A stretch of DNA of 64,000 bases from Barnesiella propionica (GCF_025567045.1 NZ_JAOQJK010000006.1:62001-126000), one strand, 5' to 3'; positions 45,450-56,440 are shown, counted from the stretch's first letter. Made by a program: numbers and translations. Notes: generated from the sequence alone by a model not told the origin.

Positions 45450-45887
45450 TTATTCTATTACGATAAGATCAGTACCTTCGAGCACCGAGTCTCCTTTATT
45501 GATTTTTATTTCGGTCACTTTTCCTGCTTTCGTAGCATTGATGTTATTCTCCATCTTCATAGCTTCCAGAATGAGGATCGTCTGTCCTACTTTAACATCA
45601 TCGCCTACTTTTACAAGAATGTCATTGATAACGCCCGGCAGAGGAGATTTCACGGCAGCTACACCCGATGATGAAGCGACTTTTGCTACAACAGGAGCAC
45701 CTGTTTCGGTACGGGGAGCCGATGCCGGACGGGTAGATACCTTAGGAACGATGGCCTTAGGAGCTTCATTTTCAAGTTCAACTTTATATGTTGTTCCGTT
45801 CACTTCAACCTGAGCAATATTGTTCTCAATATCACCAACGGCAACCTTATATACATTACCGTTTATCTTATATTTATATTCTTTCAT
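45450..45887 (-). CDS. mmdC: Biotin carrier protein of the sodium-pumping decarboxylase
   Basis: A 145-residue carrier: N-terminal beta strands (about 1-35), a Pro/Ala/Thr-rich flexible linker (about 45-75) and a C-terminal biotinyl domain (about 75-145). The biotinylated lysine is in the motif ILEAMKMENN near residue 111. It shuttles the carboxyl group from the carboxyltransferase to the membrane beta subunit. Gap of 23 bases from the OadG-type gene. Confidence 0.95.
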   Translation of the reverse strand: MKEYKYKINGNVYKVAVGDIENNIAQVEVNGTTYKVELENEAPKAIVPKVSTRPASAPRTETGAPVVAKVASSSGVAAVKSPLPGVINDILVKVGDDVKVGQTILILEAMKMENNINATKAGKVTEIKINKGDSVLEGTDLIVIE

Positions 45888-45910
45888 TTAAATTTAATTT
45901 TAAGGAGTAT

Positions 45911-46828
45911 TTATTTTTTATGCGGCGTTTCACGCAATGTATATATCTTGGAATTCCAAGGAGAATATGCACGGCGCACTTTATTTATCGTAAGTACCGT
46001 ATCCTCTATATCATGGGCATTTAAATGTTGTTCCAATGCCATAGCGATAGCTGCATACACTTCACCGGCTTCACGGCCCAGTTGTTTTTCCTTGGCCTCG
46101 GCCCTATCGGTAATTCCATGTGCGACCATGGCTCGACGCTTGCTTATCAGCACAGATATACGTCCGATCAGACGGAACGAAATAAATAATAAAAGTAACG
46201 CACTAAAGACCACTCCCATAGCTATGACAGCCATACCTACACCGGCAGCGTCATGTTTCTTAAACATTTCGATCTTTTCATTACTATCCAGAGTGATGTT
46301 ATTCGTACTGGGAGTAACATAATTATGAGGATCGTTCCCGCCTTTAAGTACCCAGCCGTCTTCCCCGTCTACTCTGCGTGCCCAGGAATGATCGGCTGCA
46401 ATATTAGCCGGAACGGTGACAGAATCGATCAATGTGATTCCATTAGAATCATACAGACCAATCCAGTTCTCTTTTGTAGGATCGAGGGTAAAGTTCACAT
46501 GAAACGTTCCCCGGTTCGGTTGTCCGTCCGCCCAAAACAAAAGATGTTGCCGGGGAGGCATCTCAGTAAGCACATCTCCCTTGGGTATAGGATATTTTTT
46601 AGGATTGTTCTTGTCATTTGTCAGGTAACAGCTTCTAACGTCCACACTGGAAAAATTGGTATTGAACAATTCTATCCAAGCGCTTTGCATACCATAGTCA
46701 TCCTGATAATTGGCTTCATTATTCACCAGCACTTCGTTAATACGAATACCCTTGCGTCCTTGTGCAAAAGAGGCACAGGCCAGAGCCACAAAAACAAGAA
46801 ATATCCCTAAGCTTTTTTTATTCATCAT
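45911..46828 (-). CDS. OadG-type decarboxylase subunit with lamin-tail domain
   Basis: A 305-residue protein: signal peptide (about 1-23), a lamin-tail-like beta domain outside the membrane (about 25-170, IRINEVLVNNEANYQDDYG and SAWIELFNTNFSSVDVRSCYL), one membrane helix (about 195-220, GMAVIAMGVVFSALLLLFIS) and a cytosolic tail. The helix plus tail is the OadG/MmdD fold, which holds the decarboxylase complex together. The extra lamin-tail domain on OadG is a Bacteroidota feature; its role is not known. Gap of 16 bases from the carboxyltransferase gene. Confidence 0.85.
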   Translation of the reverse strand: MMNKKSLGIFLVFVALACASFAQGRKGIRINEVLVNNEANYQDDYGMQSAWIELFNTNFSSVDVRSCYLTNDKNNPKKYPIPKGDVLTEMPPRQHLLFWADGQPNRGTFHVNFTLDPTKENWIGLYDSNGITLIDSVTVPANIAADHSWARRVDGEDGWVLKGGNDPHNYVTPSTNNITLDSNEKIEMFKKHDAAGVGMAVIAMGVVFSALLLLFISFRLIGRISVLISKRRAMVAHGITDRAEAKEKQLGREAGEVYAAIAMALEQHLNAHDIEDTVLTINKVRRAYSPWNSKIYTLRETPHKK

Positions 46829-46844
46829 AATATGTATTTAATGA

Positions 46845-48398
46845 TTACAAAGGAATATTACCATGCTTCTTAGCAGGATTCGTTAATTTCTTAGTCTGCA
46901 GTTGCTGTAATGCACGGATAATGCGGAAACGGGTATTTCTCGGCTCGATAACATCGTCGATATAACCATATTTAGCGGCATTATAAGGGTTAGCAAACAA
47001 TTTGGTGTATTCTGCTTCTTTTTCGGCAATGAAAGCAACAGGATCTTCTGCGTTTTTTGCTTCTTTTGCATAAAGAACGGCAACCGCACCGGCAGCACCC
47101 ATTACAGCGATTTCGGCAGTAGGCCATGCATAGTTCATATCACCGCGAAGTTGTTTACAGCTCATTACGATGTGAGAACCTCCGTAAGACTTACGCAATG
47201 TTATCGTTACTTTAGGAACGGTAGCTTCGCCATAAGCATACAATAACTTAGCACCATGCAAGATAACGCCATTGTATTCCTGTCCCGTACCCGGCAAGAA
47301 TCCCGGTACATCAACCAATGTAACCAATGGTATATTGAACGCATCGCAGAAACGAACGAAACGGGCAGCTTTACGTGAAGCATTGCTGTCTAACACTCCG
47401 GCAAGGTTCTTAGGCTGATTGGCGACAATACCGACAGACTGACCGTTAAAACGTGCAAATCCGATAATGATGTTTTTGGCATAATCACGTTGTATTTCCA
47501 GGAACTCCCCGTTATCTACGATTGCACCTATGACTTCGTACATATCGTACGCCTTATTAGGATTATCGGGAATAATTTCATTCAGCGAATCTTCCAGACG
47601 GTCGATAGGATCGCTGCATGGAACCAATGGGGGTTCTTCCAGATTATTCTGGGGAATATAACTGAATAATTTACGGATAATAGCCAAACCTTCTTCTCCG
47701 TCTTCGGCAGCAAAATGTGCTACACCTGAACGGGTAGAATGTACTTCGGCGCCTCCCAGGGCTTCTTCCGTCACATCTTCATGAGTAACGGTTTTTACCA
47801 CTTTAGGCCCGGTAAGGAACATATAAGAAATTCCTTTCGTCATAATGGTAAAGTCGGTAAGGGCGGGTGAATATACAGCACCACCTGCACAAGGACCGAA
47901 GATACCGGATATCTGGGGAATTACACCCGAGGCCATGATATTACGCTGGAAAATTTCGGAATAACCAGCCAAAGCATTGATTCCTTCCTGAATACGGGCA
48001 CCTCCCGAGTCGTTCAAACCGATAACCGGAGCACCCATTTTCATAGCCATATCCATGACTTTACATATCTTCATAGCCATAGTCTCGGACAAAGATCCTC
48101 CGAATACCGTAAAGTCTTGTGCGAAAACATAAACAAGACGGCCTTCAATTGTTCCGTAACCGGTTACAACGCCGTCTCCCAAAAATGATTTTTTCTCTTG
48201 CCCGAAATTGGTACATCTGTGTTTCACAAACATATCCATTTCTTCGAAACTACCTTCGTCAAGTAATTGCGATATACGCTCACGTGCGGTATATTTTCCT
48301 TTATCGTGTTGTTTCTGGATAGCTTTTTCACCACCACCTAAACGAGCCTCGGCGCGCAAGGCGATCAGTTCTTTTACTTTTTCAAGTTGATTGCTCAT
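46845..48398 (-). CDS. mmdA: Methylmalonyl-CoA decarboxylase carboxyltransferase subunit
   Basis: A 517-residue biotin-dependent carboxyltransferase of the propionyl/methylmalonyl-CoA type. It has the two crotonase-like halves: the first shows [20 protein letters not shown] and [23 protein letters not shown], the second [20 protein letters not shown] and [15 protein letters not shown]. It takes the carboxyl from methylmalonyl-CoA to biotin on the carrier, releasing propionyl-CoA. Gap of 5 bases from the epimerase gene. Confidence 0.95.
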   Translation of the reverse strand: MSNQLEKVKELIALRAEARLGGGEKAIQKQHDKGKYTARERISQLLDEGSFEEMDMFVKHRCTNFGQEKKSFLGDGVVTGYGTIEGRLVYVFAQDFTVFGGSLSETMAMKICKVMDMAMKMGAPVIGLNDSGGARIQEGINALAGYSEIFQRNIMASGVIPQISGIFGPCAGGAVYSPALTDFTIMTKGISYMFLTGPKVVKTVTHEDVTEEALGGAEVHSTRSGVAHFAAEDGEEGLAIIRKLFSYIPQNNLEEPPLVPCSDPIDRLEDSLNEIIPDNPNKAYDMYEVIGAIVDNGEFLEIQRDYAKNIIIGFARFNGQSVGIVANQPKNLAGVLDSNASRKAARFVRFCDAFNIPLVTLVDVPGFLPGTGQEYNGVILHGAKLLYAYGEATVPKVTITLRKSYGGSHIVMSCKQLRGDMNYAWPTAEIAVMGAAGAVAVLYAKEAKNAEDPVAFIAEKEAEYTKLFANPYNAAKYGYIDDVIEPRNTRFRIIRALQQLQTKKLTNPAKKHGNIPL

Positions 48399-48403
48399 AT
48401 TTA

Positions 48404-48817
48404 TTATTTTTTATTTGGATCTTCACAAAGTTCGGTTAATACGCTGCAAGTGGACTTCGGATGCAAAAATGCGATATTAAGACCTTCGGCACCTTTACGA
48501 GGTTCTTTGTCTATCAGCTTAACTCCTTTAGCTTCCACTTCGGCCAATGCGTCAGCCACACCGTCCACTGCAAATGCAAGATGATGGATTCCTTCTCCGC
48601 GTTTCTCGATATATTTAGCGATCGTACTGTCTTCGCTGGTAGGTTCCAGTAATTCTATCTTTGTTTGTCCTACTTTAAAAAAAGCAGTTTTTACTTTTTG
48701 GTCAGCGACTTCTTCTACAGAATAGCACTTAAGTCCCAATACTTGTTCATAATAGGGAATGGCTTCTTCCAGGCTCTTTACTGCGATACCCAGATGTTCA
48801 ATGTGAGAAATGTTCAT
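48404..48817 (-). CDS. mce: Methylmalonyl-CoA epimerase
   Basis: A 137-residue vicinal-oxygen-chelate metalloenzyme that interconverts (R)- and (S)-methylmalonyl-CoA. The metal-ligand His is in [11 protein letters not shown] near residue 7 and a second in [11 protein letters not shown] near 75; the late Glu in the last strand completes the site. First gene of the operon, feeding its product to the decarboxylase. A -7 box TATTTTTGC at 48905-48913 is the likely promoter. Confidence 0.94.
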   Translation of the reverse strand: MNISHIEHLGIAVKSLEEAIPYYEQVLGLKCYSVEEVADQKVKTAFFKVGQTKIELLEPTSEDSTIAKYIEKRGEGIHHLAFAVDGVADALAEVEAKGVKLIDKEPRKGAEGLNIAFLHPKSTCSVLTELCEDPNKK

Positions 48818-48904
48818 AATAATATAATTTAAATTATATGGTTAATTAATTAGTTCATTAATTGGTTCGCAAAATATCCTTTTACAGCGGATAAAAGTAT
48901 CTCG

Positions 48905-48913
48905 GCAAAAATA
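48905..48913 (-). promoter_or_regulatory. -7 box of the methylmalonyl-CoA decarboxylase operon
   Basis: TATTTTTGC on the minus strand, 88 bases upstream of the epimerase start; no clear -33 element. Confidence 0.5.
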
Positions 48914-49133
48914 GTTCTTTTCGTTCTAATAAAGAAATTTTTCCGTAAAAAAGCGTTTACGGAAATACTCCTTTCTAATGTCTTACCCATACATTTTATA
49001 AGGGAAAAATGCAAGGAGAAACCGGACTGCAGGAGCAACGTTCATTCTGCCAAATCGACAGAAAATATGACAAAAGAGAATAGCAACCGCAAAACAAAAC
49101 TGACAAAAAACATGTTTTATCAGGTAAAAATAA

Positions 49134-49150
49134 TTGGCACAGGATTTGAT
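49134..49150 (+). promoter_or_regulatory. Sigma-54-like element upstream of dnaK
   Basis: TTGGCAC at 49134-49140, then five bases, then TTGAT at 49146-49150, one base off the sigma-54 consensus TGGCAC-N5-TTGC(A/T). It lies 96 bases upstream of the dnaK start. No good TAnnTTTG box is present nearby. Confidence 0.4.
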
Positions 49151-49245
49151 ACTTTGTTTGTGTCCGAAATAGGAAAAGGATCTTACGACCTCTCCCCTTT
49201 ACGGCATAAAACAACGAATTAATAACAAATTAAAAATATACGACA

Positions 49246-51156
49246 ATGGGAAAAATTATTGGTATTGACTTAGGAACAACCAACTCTTGCGTAGCTGTTA
49301 TGGAAGGCACGGAACCGGTTGTGATAGCAAACAGCGAAGGTCGTCGAACGACTCCTTCGATCGTAGCATTTGTTGACGGTGGCGAACGTAAGGTCGGCGA
49401 CCCTGCAAAACGTCAAGCCATCACGAATCCTACCCGCACAATTTTTTCTATCAAACGTTTCATGGGCGAAAATTTCGACCAAGTTGCGAAAGAGATAGAC
49501 AGGGTTCCTTATAAAGTAGTACGTAGCGAAAACAATACTCCGCGTGTGGACATAGACGGCCGTCTGTATTCTCCGCAGGAAATTTCCGCTATGATCCTGC
49601 AAAAAATGAAAAAAACCGCAGAAGATTATCTGGGACAGGAAGTTACCGATGCGGTTATTACAGTACCTGCATACTTCAATGACTCTCAACGTCAGGCAAC
49701 AAAAGAAGCCGGAGAAATCGCAGGTCTTAATGTAAGACGTATTGTAAACGAACCTACGGCTGCCGCGTTGGCCTACGGTCTTGACAAGACCAATAAAGAT
49801 ATGAAAATCGCCGTATTCGACTTGGGTGGAGGAACATTCGATATTTCTATCCTGGAATTGGGCGACGGTGTATTTGAAGTTAAATCGACCAACGGTGATA
49901 CTCACCTGGGTGGTGATGATTTCGACCACGTTATTATAGACTGGCTGGCCGACGAATTCAAAAAAGAAGAGGGCGTAGACCTTCGTCAGGACCCGATGGC
50001 TCTGCAACGTTTGAAAGAGGCAGCAGAAAAAGCAAAAATAGAATTGTCCAGTGCAACTTCTACCGAAATAAACCTGCCTTACATTATGCCTGTAAACGGT
50101 ATACCCAAGCACCTGGTTAAAACATTGACTCGTGCCAAATTCGAACAATTAGCCGACCGTCTTATCCAGGCAACGATAGAACCCTGCCGCCAGGCATTGA
50201 AAGATGCAGGATTAAGCACTTCGGATATCAGCGAAGTAATTCTGGTAGGAGGTTCAACACGTATTCCGGCTATCCAGCAGGTCGTTGAAAAATTCTTCGG
50301 TAAAGCTCCTTCCAAAGGTGTTAACCCGGATGAAGTCGTTGCAGTAGGTGCTGCTATACAAGGCGCCGTTCTGAGCGGAGATGTAAAAGACGTATTGTTA
50401 CTTGACGTTACGCCACTGTCACTGGGTATAGAAACACTGGGAGGTGTGATGACCAAATTGATCGATGCCAACACGACTATCCCTACCCGTAAATCGGAAA
50501 CTTTCTCTACAGCTGTAGATAACCAGCCGTCGGTAGAAATCCATGTATTACAGGGCGAACGTCCTATGGCTAAAGATAACAAAACTATCGGTAAATTCCA
50601 CCTGGATGGTATTCCTGCCGCTATGCGTGGAGTTCCCCAGATTGAAGTAACCTTTGACATCGACGCTAACGGTATATTGAATGTATCTGCTAAAGACAAA
50701 GGAACGGGTAAAGAACAAAGCATCCGTATCGAAGCTTCCAGCGGTTTGACAGAAGATGAAATCAAACGAATGAAAGAAGAAGCTGCCGCTAACGCTGAAA
50801 GCGACGCTAAAGAAAAAGAGCGGATAGATAAACTGAACCATGCTGATGCTCTGATCTTCCAAACCGAGAAACAACTGAAAGATACGGGAGATAAACTTCC
50901 TGCAGACAAAAAGAGCACTATCGAAACGGCCCTGGCTAAACTGAAAGAAACTCATAAAGCCCAGGATATAGCTGGTATCGATGCCGCAACAACGGAACTG
51001 AACAATGCATTGCAAGCTGCAGCACAAGACTTGTACAATGCTCAGGCTAATGCTCAAGGTGGAGCACAAGAACAACCTCATGCTGCACAAGAACAGGCTC
51101 CGAATGATAATCAGGAAGGACATGTAACAGATGTGGATTTTGAGGAAGTCAAGTGA
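49246..51156 (+). CDS. dnaK: Molecular chaperone DnaK (Hsp70)
   Basis: A 636-residue Hsp70. The nucleotide-binding domain (about 1-380) has [53 protein letters not shown] phosphate loop and [14 protein letters not shown]. The linker is [19 protein letters not shown] (about 385). The substrate domain and helical lid follow, then a Gln/Ala-rich tail ending DVDFEEVK. Folds and protects cytosolic proteins with DnaJ and GrpE, which are not in the window. Monocistronic; a terminator follows. Confidence 0.97.
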   Translation: MGKIIGIDLGTTNSCVAVMEGTEPVVIANSEGRRTTPSIVAFVDGGERKVGDPAKRQAITNPTRTIFSIKRFMGENFDQVAKEIDRVPYKVVRSENNTPRVDIDGRLYSPQEISAMILQKMKKTAEDYLGQEVTDAVITVPAYFNDSQRQATKEAGEIAGLNVRRIVNEPTAAALAYGLDKTNKDMKIAVFDLGGGTFDISILELGDGVFEVKSTNGDTHLGGDDFDHVIIDWLADEFKKEEGVDLRQDPMALQRLKEAAEKAKIELSSATSTEINLPYIMPVNGIPKHLVKTLTRAKFEQLADRLIQATIEPCRQALKDAGLSTSDISEVILVGGSTRIPAIQQVVEKFFGKAPSKGVNPDEVVAVGAAIQGAVLSGDVKDVLLLDVTPLSLGIETLGGVMTKLIDANTTIPTRKSETFSTAVDNQPSVEIHVLQGERPMAKDNKTIGKFHLDGIPAAMRGVPQIEVTFDIDANGILNVSAKDKGTGKEQSIRIEASSGLTEDEIKRMKEEAAANAESDAKEKERIDKLNHADALIFQTEKQLKDTGDKLPADKKSTIETALAKLKETHKAQDIAGIDAATTELNNALQAAAQDLYNAQANAQGGAQEQPHAAQEQAPNDNQEGHVTDVDFEEVK

Positions 51157-51189
51157 TTCCGATAAGGAAAACAGATAATAAACAATAAG

Positions 51190-51228
51190 AAAAAGCTTGC
51201 AGCTCAATGAACTGCAAGCTTTTTGCGT
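51190..51228 (+). terminator. Rho-independent terminator of dnaK
   Basis: Twelve to thirteen-base arms (51190-51202 and 51212-51224) followed by T-rich sequence. The rest of 51226-51465 shows no gene and no terminator for the convergent helicase gene. Confidence 0.85.
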
Positions 51229-51465
51229 TTATGGGGTTCATGGTTGATATGTGTTTTCTATGGGCTTTTTTATCTCTTATCAGCGACAAATAAAAGATAG
51301 GCAATGTAGAACAAAATTCTATTTATCCATACCAATACATATTTTAAAGTAGATAATATATCAACAATCGGATTTGAAATCAAAAGGAAGTGTAAAGTAT
51401 GCAGCAAGGTATTTGCAGCAAAACGCTCTATTTATTGTAATAAAAAGACTTTCATGTATTTTGAA

Positions 51466-54400
51466 TTATAAGGAAAGGACTAAATCAGCCAGCAGGACAG
51501 CTGTTTCCGGTGCATCTTTCGGTGCGTCTTTGGGCTTCCACGCCACAACGAACCGAACGGATGCATACTTCACCTTATAGCCTCGTTCCTTCCACTCCGA
51601 CAACGTCTCCTGCATGCTTAACGACAACTTTGCTACCGGTTTATTTGTCAAGGTTTCATATAAAATAGAATCATTGTAATTCAAAGAATCTCCCCCCCTT
51701 AATGACAAAACCTCTCGCTTGAGTTCTTTGAAGAATCCAAGATAAACATCTTTATGGGAGAGTTGTAGAACAATTTCTTCGGGTATCGCATACTCACTTT
51801 GGTCGATAAAATACTGATCGGCACTTAAACGATTAAAGCAATCGCCATTCGTATGCACAAACAGCCGATTTTTTGCACGGGTCATTCCTACATAGTACCG
51901 ACGCATCAGATGGGCATCTTTCGAATAATTGTCAGATATGAGCATGTACACATTATCAAACTCTCTGCCCTTGGATTTATGAATGGTCGATACCACAACA
52001 TCGGCTCCCGAAACATCACAGAAATCTTCCACCGATGACTCAAATACAAACTCTTTGAAATCACTAAAGTATTTTACTTTATTGGTTTGTTCAAACAATT
52101 CCACACAACGCTTCACATATATCAAGCTTTGACTTCTATCATAAGCGGAAATAGTAGCATGTTTTGCATCTTCCCATAATTCTTCCGAGATCAGAGGCGT
52201 CTTCACCCGTTTGTCTATGTACCTCAGGAAATACCTCATTTCAGCCATGTTCCAAAAAAGAAAACCGTCCATAGACTGTACCAGCTTGCTGTTTATGCCA
52301 TATCTCCGCAAAAGAGCCATCACGATAACAGCCTCTTCGTTCGTTTGAGTAAGTACACACGAGGAGCCTCCATCTTTATGATGAAGAATCAAATCCTCGA
52401 CGAGTGGCTGATACATATACTTTGATCGATGGCGTACCACTCCGACCCAGCCATTCTCTTTTCTCATCGAAATAATTGGCGTACTTTTCATCCTTTTATC
52501 GATACCCTTCAGAAATCCGTTGGCGAAATTCACCACATGGTGCGCACTGCGATAATTTTCAGTCATCTCGATAAATTTACTTCCGGATTCCTGTGCCAAC
52601 TGATACATATACCCGGAATCAGATCCCCGGAATTCATAGATGTTTTGGTCATCGTCGCCTACTGCTATCACACGCATTTCCTCGTTGCCAGTCATTAGAG
52701 CCTTTACAAGCGCATGTTCTTCAACGCCCATGTCCTGAGCTTCGTCTATGACCAGAACCGCCTTACCGATTTTGTTTGGTTCCACTTCCCCCTGGTTAAT
52801 CATCTCGGCCGCCTTTGCAACTACATTCTTGGCATCTTCGAGATTACCTATCCGCCCCATAAGATCAAAGCAATAAGAGTGAAATGTTTTTATTTCAACA
52901 AAATGAGCAGCGTTACCGATCAACTCCATAAGTCTCTGTTTGAACTCTGTAGCGGCAGCTCTTGAAAAAGTTAACATCAGAAGTTGCTCATGTTTTACAT
53001 CTTCGAGTAATAAAAGTGATGCGAGTTTGTGAACCAGCACACGTGTTTTTCCACTGCCAGGACCTGCTGCGACAACGATGCAACGTGAATCCTTGTCGGA
53101 AATAATCTCCATCTGACATTTGGACAACTGACCAAACAATTGCTTATATTTCTTTGGTGTCAAGTTGCGCTGTATCTCGCTTACTCTTTCCCCTTTGAAG
53201 TATTTTGTGACAAACTTCTTGTAGTCCATTTGGAAATAGTCTTGGACATATTGTAATGCTGCGTTATAATCCTTTACCATCAAATTGGCATATTCGCCTA
53301 CAATATGAACTTGCTGAATCTTCTGCTTGTAAAATTCATTAAGCATCCGGTAGTCATCTTGCTTATATCTCGATTTGTTATCCTTTATTCTTTGTATATC
53401 CATAGCGTTATAAAGGATAAGAAAGCCACCTTCAAGTTTTAGTGCACCTATTTTCGACAGATACAGAAGAGCTTCCTCCACGTCTTCCAACTGCAAATTT
53501 TCAAGTCCACTGAAAAGGGACCGGGGACTTGACTTTATTTGATTTAGAAGTTCTATCACGGAGAATTGAATAGTCTTGTTTTGTGAGACTCCCTTTCCCG
53601 TATCAGCGACTAACTTGTATAGCCATTCCACAGCAAAACGGCTTATTTCCAATCGCTTTTCAAAACGCCTGATGGTTGATTCTAAGTCTGCCTGACGACT
53701 GATTTTCATATTGCGAACCGCATCCTCTTTCTTGCGAGTATATCCTTTGACGGTAAGAAAGTAAAGTAGTGTCCGAATATCTTTTTCTTTAGATGTATTG
53801 ATTCCATCGTTTATAGCATTATCATTCAGCTGTTTACATGATATCCACAAAGATTCGTCAGGAATATGGCTGAGGATGTATTGTTCGAGTTTCGCAAAAC
53901 GTTCAAGAAGCTTCCTTGATTTTCGTTCCGAATCATCAGTATCCAGTAAATAGGCAGATATATCTTTACTATCTGCCAATATGCCTTCCTGTCGCATTCG
54001 CTCTACAACAGATACGACTTCGCTCTTGCCTATGCCCAATATATCTGCCAGATAATCAATTCGCGACTCAGCCTCTGAATCTTGAGCTTTGCCCACATGT
54101 TTTTGGGAAATCAGTGATTTGATGATTCTGACAGACTTCTCTATTTCATCACTACCAAATAGTAGAGATTCTGATATCCGCTTTTTTGCCTCATCTATAT
54201 TCTTCACCGTGATTCCTGTGGCATACACATGAGGCACATTGTTTCCTCTTACCAGGTATCCGCTTTGTTCCAAAGCGACCAAAGCTGTCCGCACACGGGT
54301 TTCAATATCAAATACCGAATCGTCCCACCCTGCCTGCCGCGCAATTTCCAACGCAGAGCAGCAAACTCTCATACGTTGCCTGGTAAGGTCTTTTACAGCT

Positions 54401-56343
54401 TTCCAAACTTGTTGTATTTCGCTAATACTTAGCTTTGTCTGGTTCAGCAGTATAAAATGCTTGTCCAAATCGTTATCGCTATAAAGCACATAGCAACGTG
54501 CACTGAGGTCGGGATCCCGGCCGGCTCTGCCTGCTTCCTGAACATAATTCTCCAACGAATCGGAAATGTCGTAATGCACTACAAGACCGACGTCTTTCTT
54601 GTCCACTCCCATACCAAAAGCAGACGTTGCCACAATGATGCGTACCTGGTCATTCATGAATGCATCTTGGTTTGCAATCTTTTCATCAGATTCCATCTTG
54701 CCATTGAAAGGCAATGCCTTATAACCGTCGCGAGTCAATTTGGCAGCCAGTTCTTTTGTACGTTTGGTACGTGATACGTAAACAATTGCCGGACAATCGG
54801 ATTCAGCCACAAGTCCCCTCAGTTTTAAATATTTATCATCGTCACTTTCGGCATGTATTACGGAATAATGCAGATTTGTCCTTGAAGCCGTTGAAGCAAA
54901 TAACTCTAAATCTAAATTCAATGTCAGCTTGAAATAGTCACAGATGTCTTGCACTACTTTCTGTTTTGCCGTAGCAGTAAAGCAGGATACAGGAATCGAA
55001 TTCCTGCATCCTTTTTTTTGCCGGTATTTCTGAATGAATTTCCCTATATAGAGATAATCAACCCTAAAATCCTGTCCCCATGAAGAAAAGCAATGTGCTT
55101 CATCTATCACAAATCTCACGACATGACGTGCCATCAAAATTTTCTCGATGGTTTTTGAGCGAAGCATTTCAGGAGATATATATAAAAGCGAAGCTTCTCC
55201 GTTTTGCACTCTTTGTATTGAGAGTGCCCTTGTGATTGGGTCTAACAGACCATTAATGGTTACAGCAGCAGTAATACCTCTATCTGCAAGATTATCTACT
55301 TGGTCTTTCATCAGCGACTGCAATGGTGAAATAACAACCGTAAGTCCATGCACAGAACGGCCTGCTATGAGTGCAGGCAATTGAAAGGTAAGCGATTTTC
55401 CACCGCCGGTAGGAAATATTGCCAGTAGCGACTTGCCTTTCACTGCTGCTTGGGCGGCCCGCTCCTGAAGTGGTTCTCCTTCATATGTGCGGAATTGTTC
55501 ATATCCAAAGAATGCCTTTAAGTTATAGAGCACATTCAGCTGGGTATTACAGTAAACACAGCCTTCGTTACAACTGTTGTGGCATAAAAGCTTCACAACA
55601 AATTCTACTTCGGGATAATTGTAAAGTACCCATCCGGGAGTAATGGAGCAATAGTCGGTAGTATCTATTAGAGCTAATGCATATGCCAATTCGCACGGAT
55701 ATTGCTTGATCAGCATATCAAGATCAGCATGTTGGCAGATTTTTCCCTCGTAAAGGTTCCTTATTAGTTCAGACACCCCTTCATCTATATGCTCCGCACC
55801 CACCATGCTGAGAAATCCCTCAAACTCTTTCTTGCCCTTTAGCAACGAGGCAAAAAGACTGCGCTTTTCGTTCGTCAACGAATTCCAGCGTGCTATTTCG
55901 TCCATTAGCAAATCTCTTGCTTTTTCACAATCATTCACCGGATTATTCATCTGGTCGATTATCAGTTTATCGTCTTTCACAAGCCTATGGTAAGGGCGCT
56001 CCGGAAACAATAAAGGCGAAATATAAAGTGTATCGACCAAAAGCCAGCGACATGTTTTATCTATGAACAGATACTTGGCATCATGATGAATGATATTGTG
56101 TCCGCAGATATAGTCTGTATCCTTAATAAATTCAAATAATTCCTCTTTCGAAGTTTTATGATATATTGCACCATCATGGCGGAGTGCCCCAATATCATGG
56201 ATTTTATGATCCTTCAAACTAATCTCAACATCTACTATGGCATATCGCGAAGCATCATATGGTACAGATGTAGTTTTATTACCGATGACATTATTTGTAT
56301 CTTCAGCACTCCTAATCCCTATGAGTCTACTCCATATTGACAT
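51466..56343 (-). CDS. Exonuclease-RecQ-UvrD fusion helicase
   Basis: A 1625-residue protein with three activities. Residues about 30-130 resemble a DEDD exonuclease (YAIVDVEISLKDHKIHDIG, then GHNIIHHDAKYL). A cysteine cluster (CHNSCNEGCVYC, near 255-268) could bind zinc. Residues about 300-640 are a RecQ helicase: PTGGGKSLTFQLPALI near 315, DEAHCFSSWGQDFR near 412, and SAFGMGVDKKDVGLVVHYD with QEAGRAGRD. A long middle part (about 640-1080) with RQC/winged-helix-like segments follows. Residues about 1090-1580 form a UvrD/Rep-type helicase: AAGPGSGKTRVL, DEAQDMG, DDDQNIYEFRG, STIHKSKGREFDNVYM, VGMTRAKNRLFVH. Such fusions occur in Bacteroidota; a repair or defence role is inference. Confidence 0.85.
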   Translation of the reverse strand: MSIWSRLIGIRSAEDTNNVIGNKTTSVPYDASRYAIVDVEISLKDHKIHDIGALRHDGAIYHKTSKEELFEFIKDTDYICGHNIIHHDAKYLFIDKTCRWLLVDTLYISPLLFPERPYHRLVKDDKLIIDQMNNPVNDCEKARDLLMDEIARWNSLTNEKRSLFASLLKGKKEFEGFLSMVGAEHIDEGVSELIRNLYEGKICQHADLDMLIKQYPCELAYALALIDTTDYCSITPGWVLYNYPEVEFVVKLLCHNSCNEGCVYCNTQLNVLYNLKAFFGYEQFRTYEGEPLQERAAQAAVKGKSLLAIFPTGGGKSLTFQLPALIAGRSVHGLTVVISPLQSLMKDQVDNLADRGITAAVTINGLLDPITRALSIQRVQNGEASLLYISPEMLRSKTIEKILMARHVVRFVIDEAHCFSSWGQDFRVDYLYIGKFIQKYRQKKGCRNSIPVSCFTATAKQKVVQDICDYFKLTLNLDLELFASTASRTNLHYSVIHAESDDDKYLKLRGLVAESDCPAIVYVSRTKRTKELAAKLTRDGYKALPFNGKMESDEKIANQDAFMNDQVRIIVATSAFGMGVDKKDVGLVVHYDISDSLENYVQEAGRAGRDPDLSARCYVLYSDNDLDKHFILLNQTKLSISEIQQVWKAVKDLTRQRMRVCCSALEIARQAGWDDSVFDIETRVRTALVALEQSGYLVRGNNVPHVYATGITVKNIDEAKKRISESLLFGSDEIEKSVRIIKSLISQKHVGKAQDSEAESRIDYLADILGIGKSEVVSVVERMRQEGILADSKDISAYLLDTDDSERKSRKLLERFAKLEQYILSHIPDESLWISCKQLNDNAINDGINTSKEKDIRTLLYFLTVKGYTRKKEDAVRNMKISRQADLESTIRRFEKRLEISRFAVEWLYKLVADTGKGVSQNKTIQFSVIELLNQIKSSPRSLFSGLENLQLEDVEEALLYLSKIGALKLEGGFLILYNAMDIQRIKDNKSRYKQDDYRMLNEFYKQKIQQVHIVGEYANLMVKDYNAALQYVQDYFQMDYKKFVTKYFKGERVSEIQRNLTPKKYKQLFGQLSKCQMEIISDKDSRCIVVAAGPGSGKTRVLVHKLASLLLLEDVKHEQLLMLTFSRAAATEFKQRLMELIGNAAHFVEIKTFHSYCFDLMGRIGNLEDAKNVVAKAAEMINQGEVEPNKIGKAVLVIDEAQDMGVEEHALVKALMTGNEEMRVIAVGDDDQNIYEFRGSDSGYMYQLAQESGSKFIEMTENYRSAHHVVNFANGFLKGIDKRMKSTPIISMRKENGWVGVVRHRSKYMYQPLVEDLILHHKDGGSSCVLTQTNEEAVIVMALLRRYGINSKLVQSMDGFLFWNMAEMRYFLRYIDKRVKTPLISEELWEDAKHATISAYDRSQSLIYVKRCVELFEQTNKVKYFSDFKEFVFESSVEDFCDVSGADVVVSTIHKSKGREFDNVYMLISDNYSKDAHLMRRYYVGMTRAKNRLFVHTNGDCFNRLSADQYFIDQSEYAIPEEIVLQLSHKDVYLGFFKELKREVLSLRGGDSLNYNDSILYETLTNKPVAKLSLSMQETLSEWKERGYKVKYASVRFVVAWKPKDAPKDAPETAVLLADLVLSL

Positions 56344-56440
56344 ATGTTCAATTATAATAATTAGCTGTTATATAATTTGGATTTATTATGTGTTCGCATG
56401 GTTCTCTTATTTTTGTTTGGGTATAATAACCCATCACATA

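Noticed and set aside
49270..50148. Antisense frame of 292 codons opposite dnaK
   Set aside because: Opposite a highly conserved gene, with Phe- and Cys-rich composition and no motif; a shadow of codon bias.
51466..51600. Plus-strand frame near 51374-51580 as a small gene
   Set aside because: It overlaps the end of the helicase gene on the opposite strand and has no promoter or family feature.
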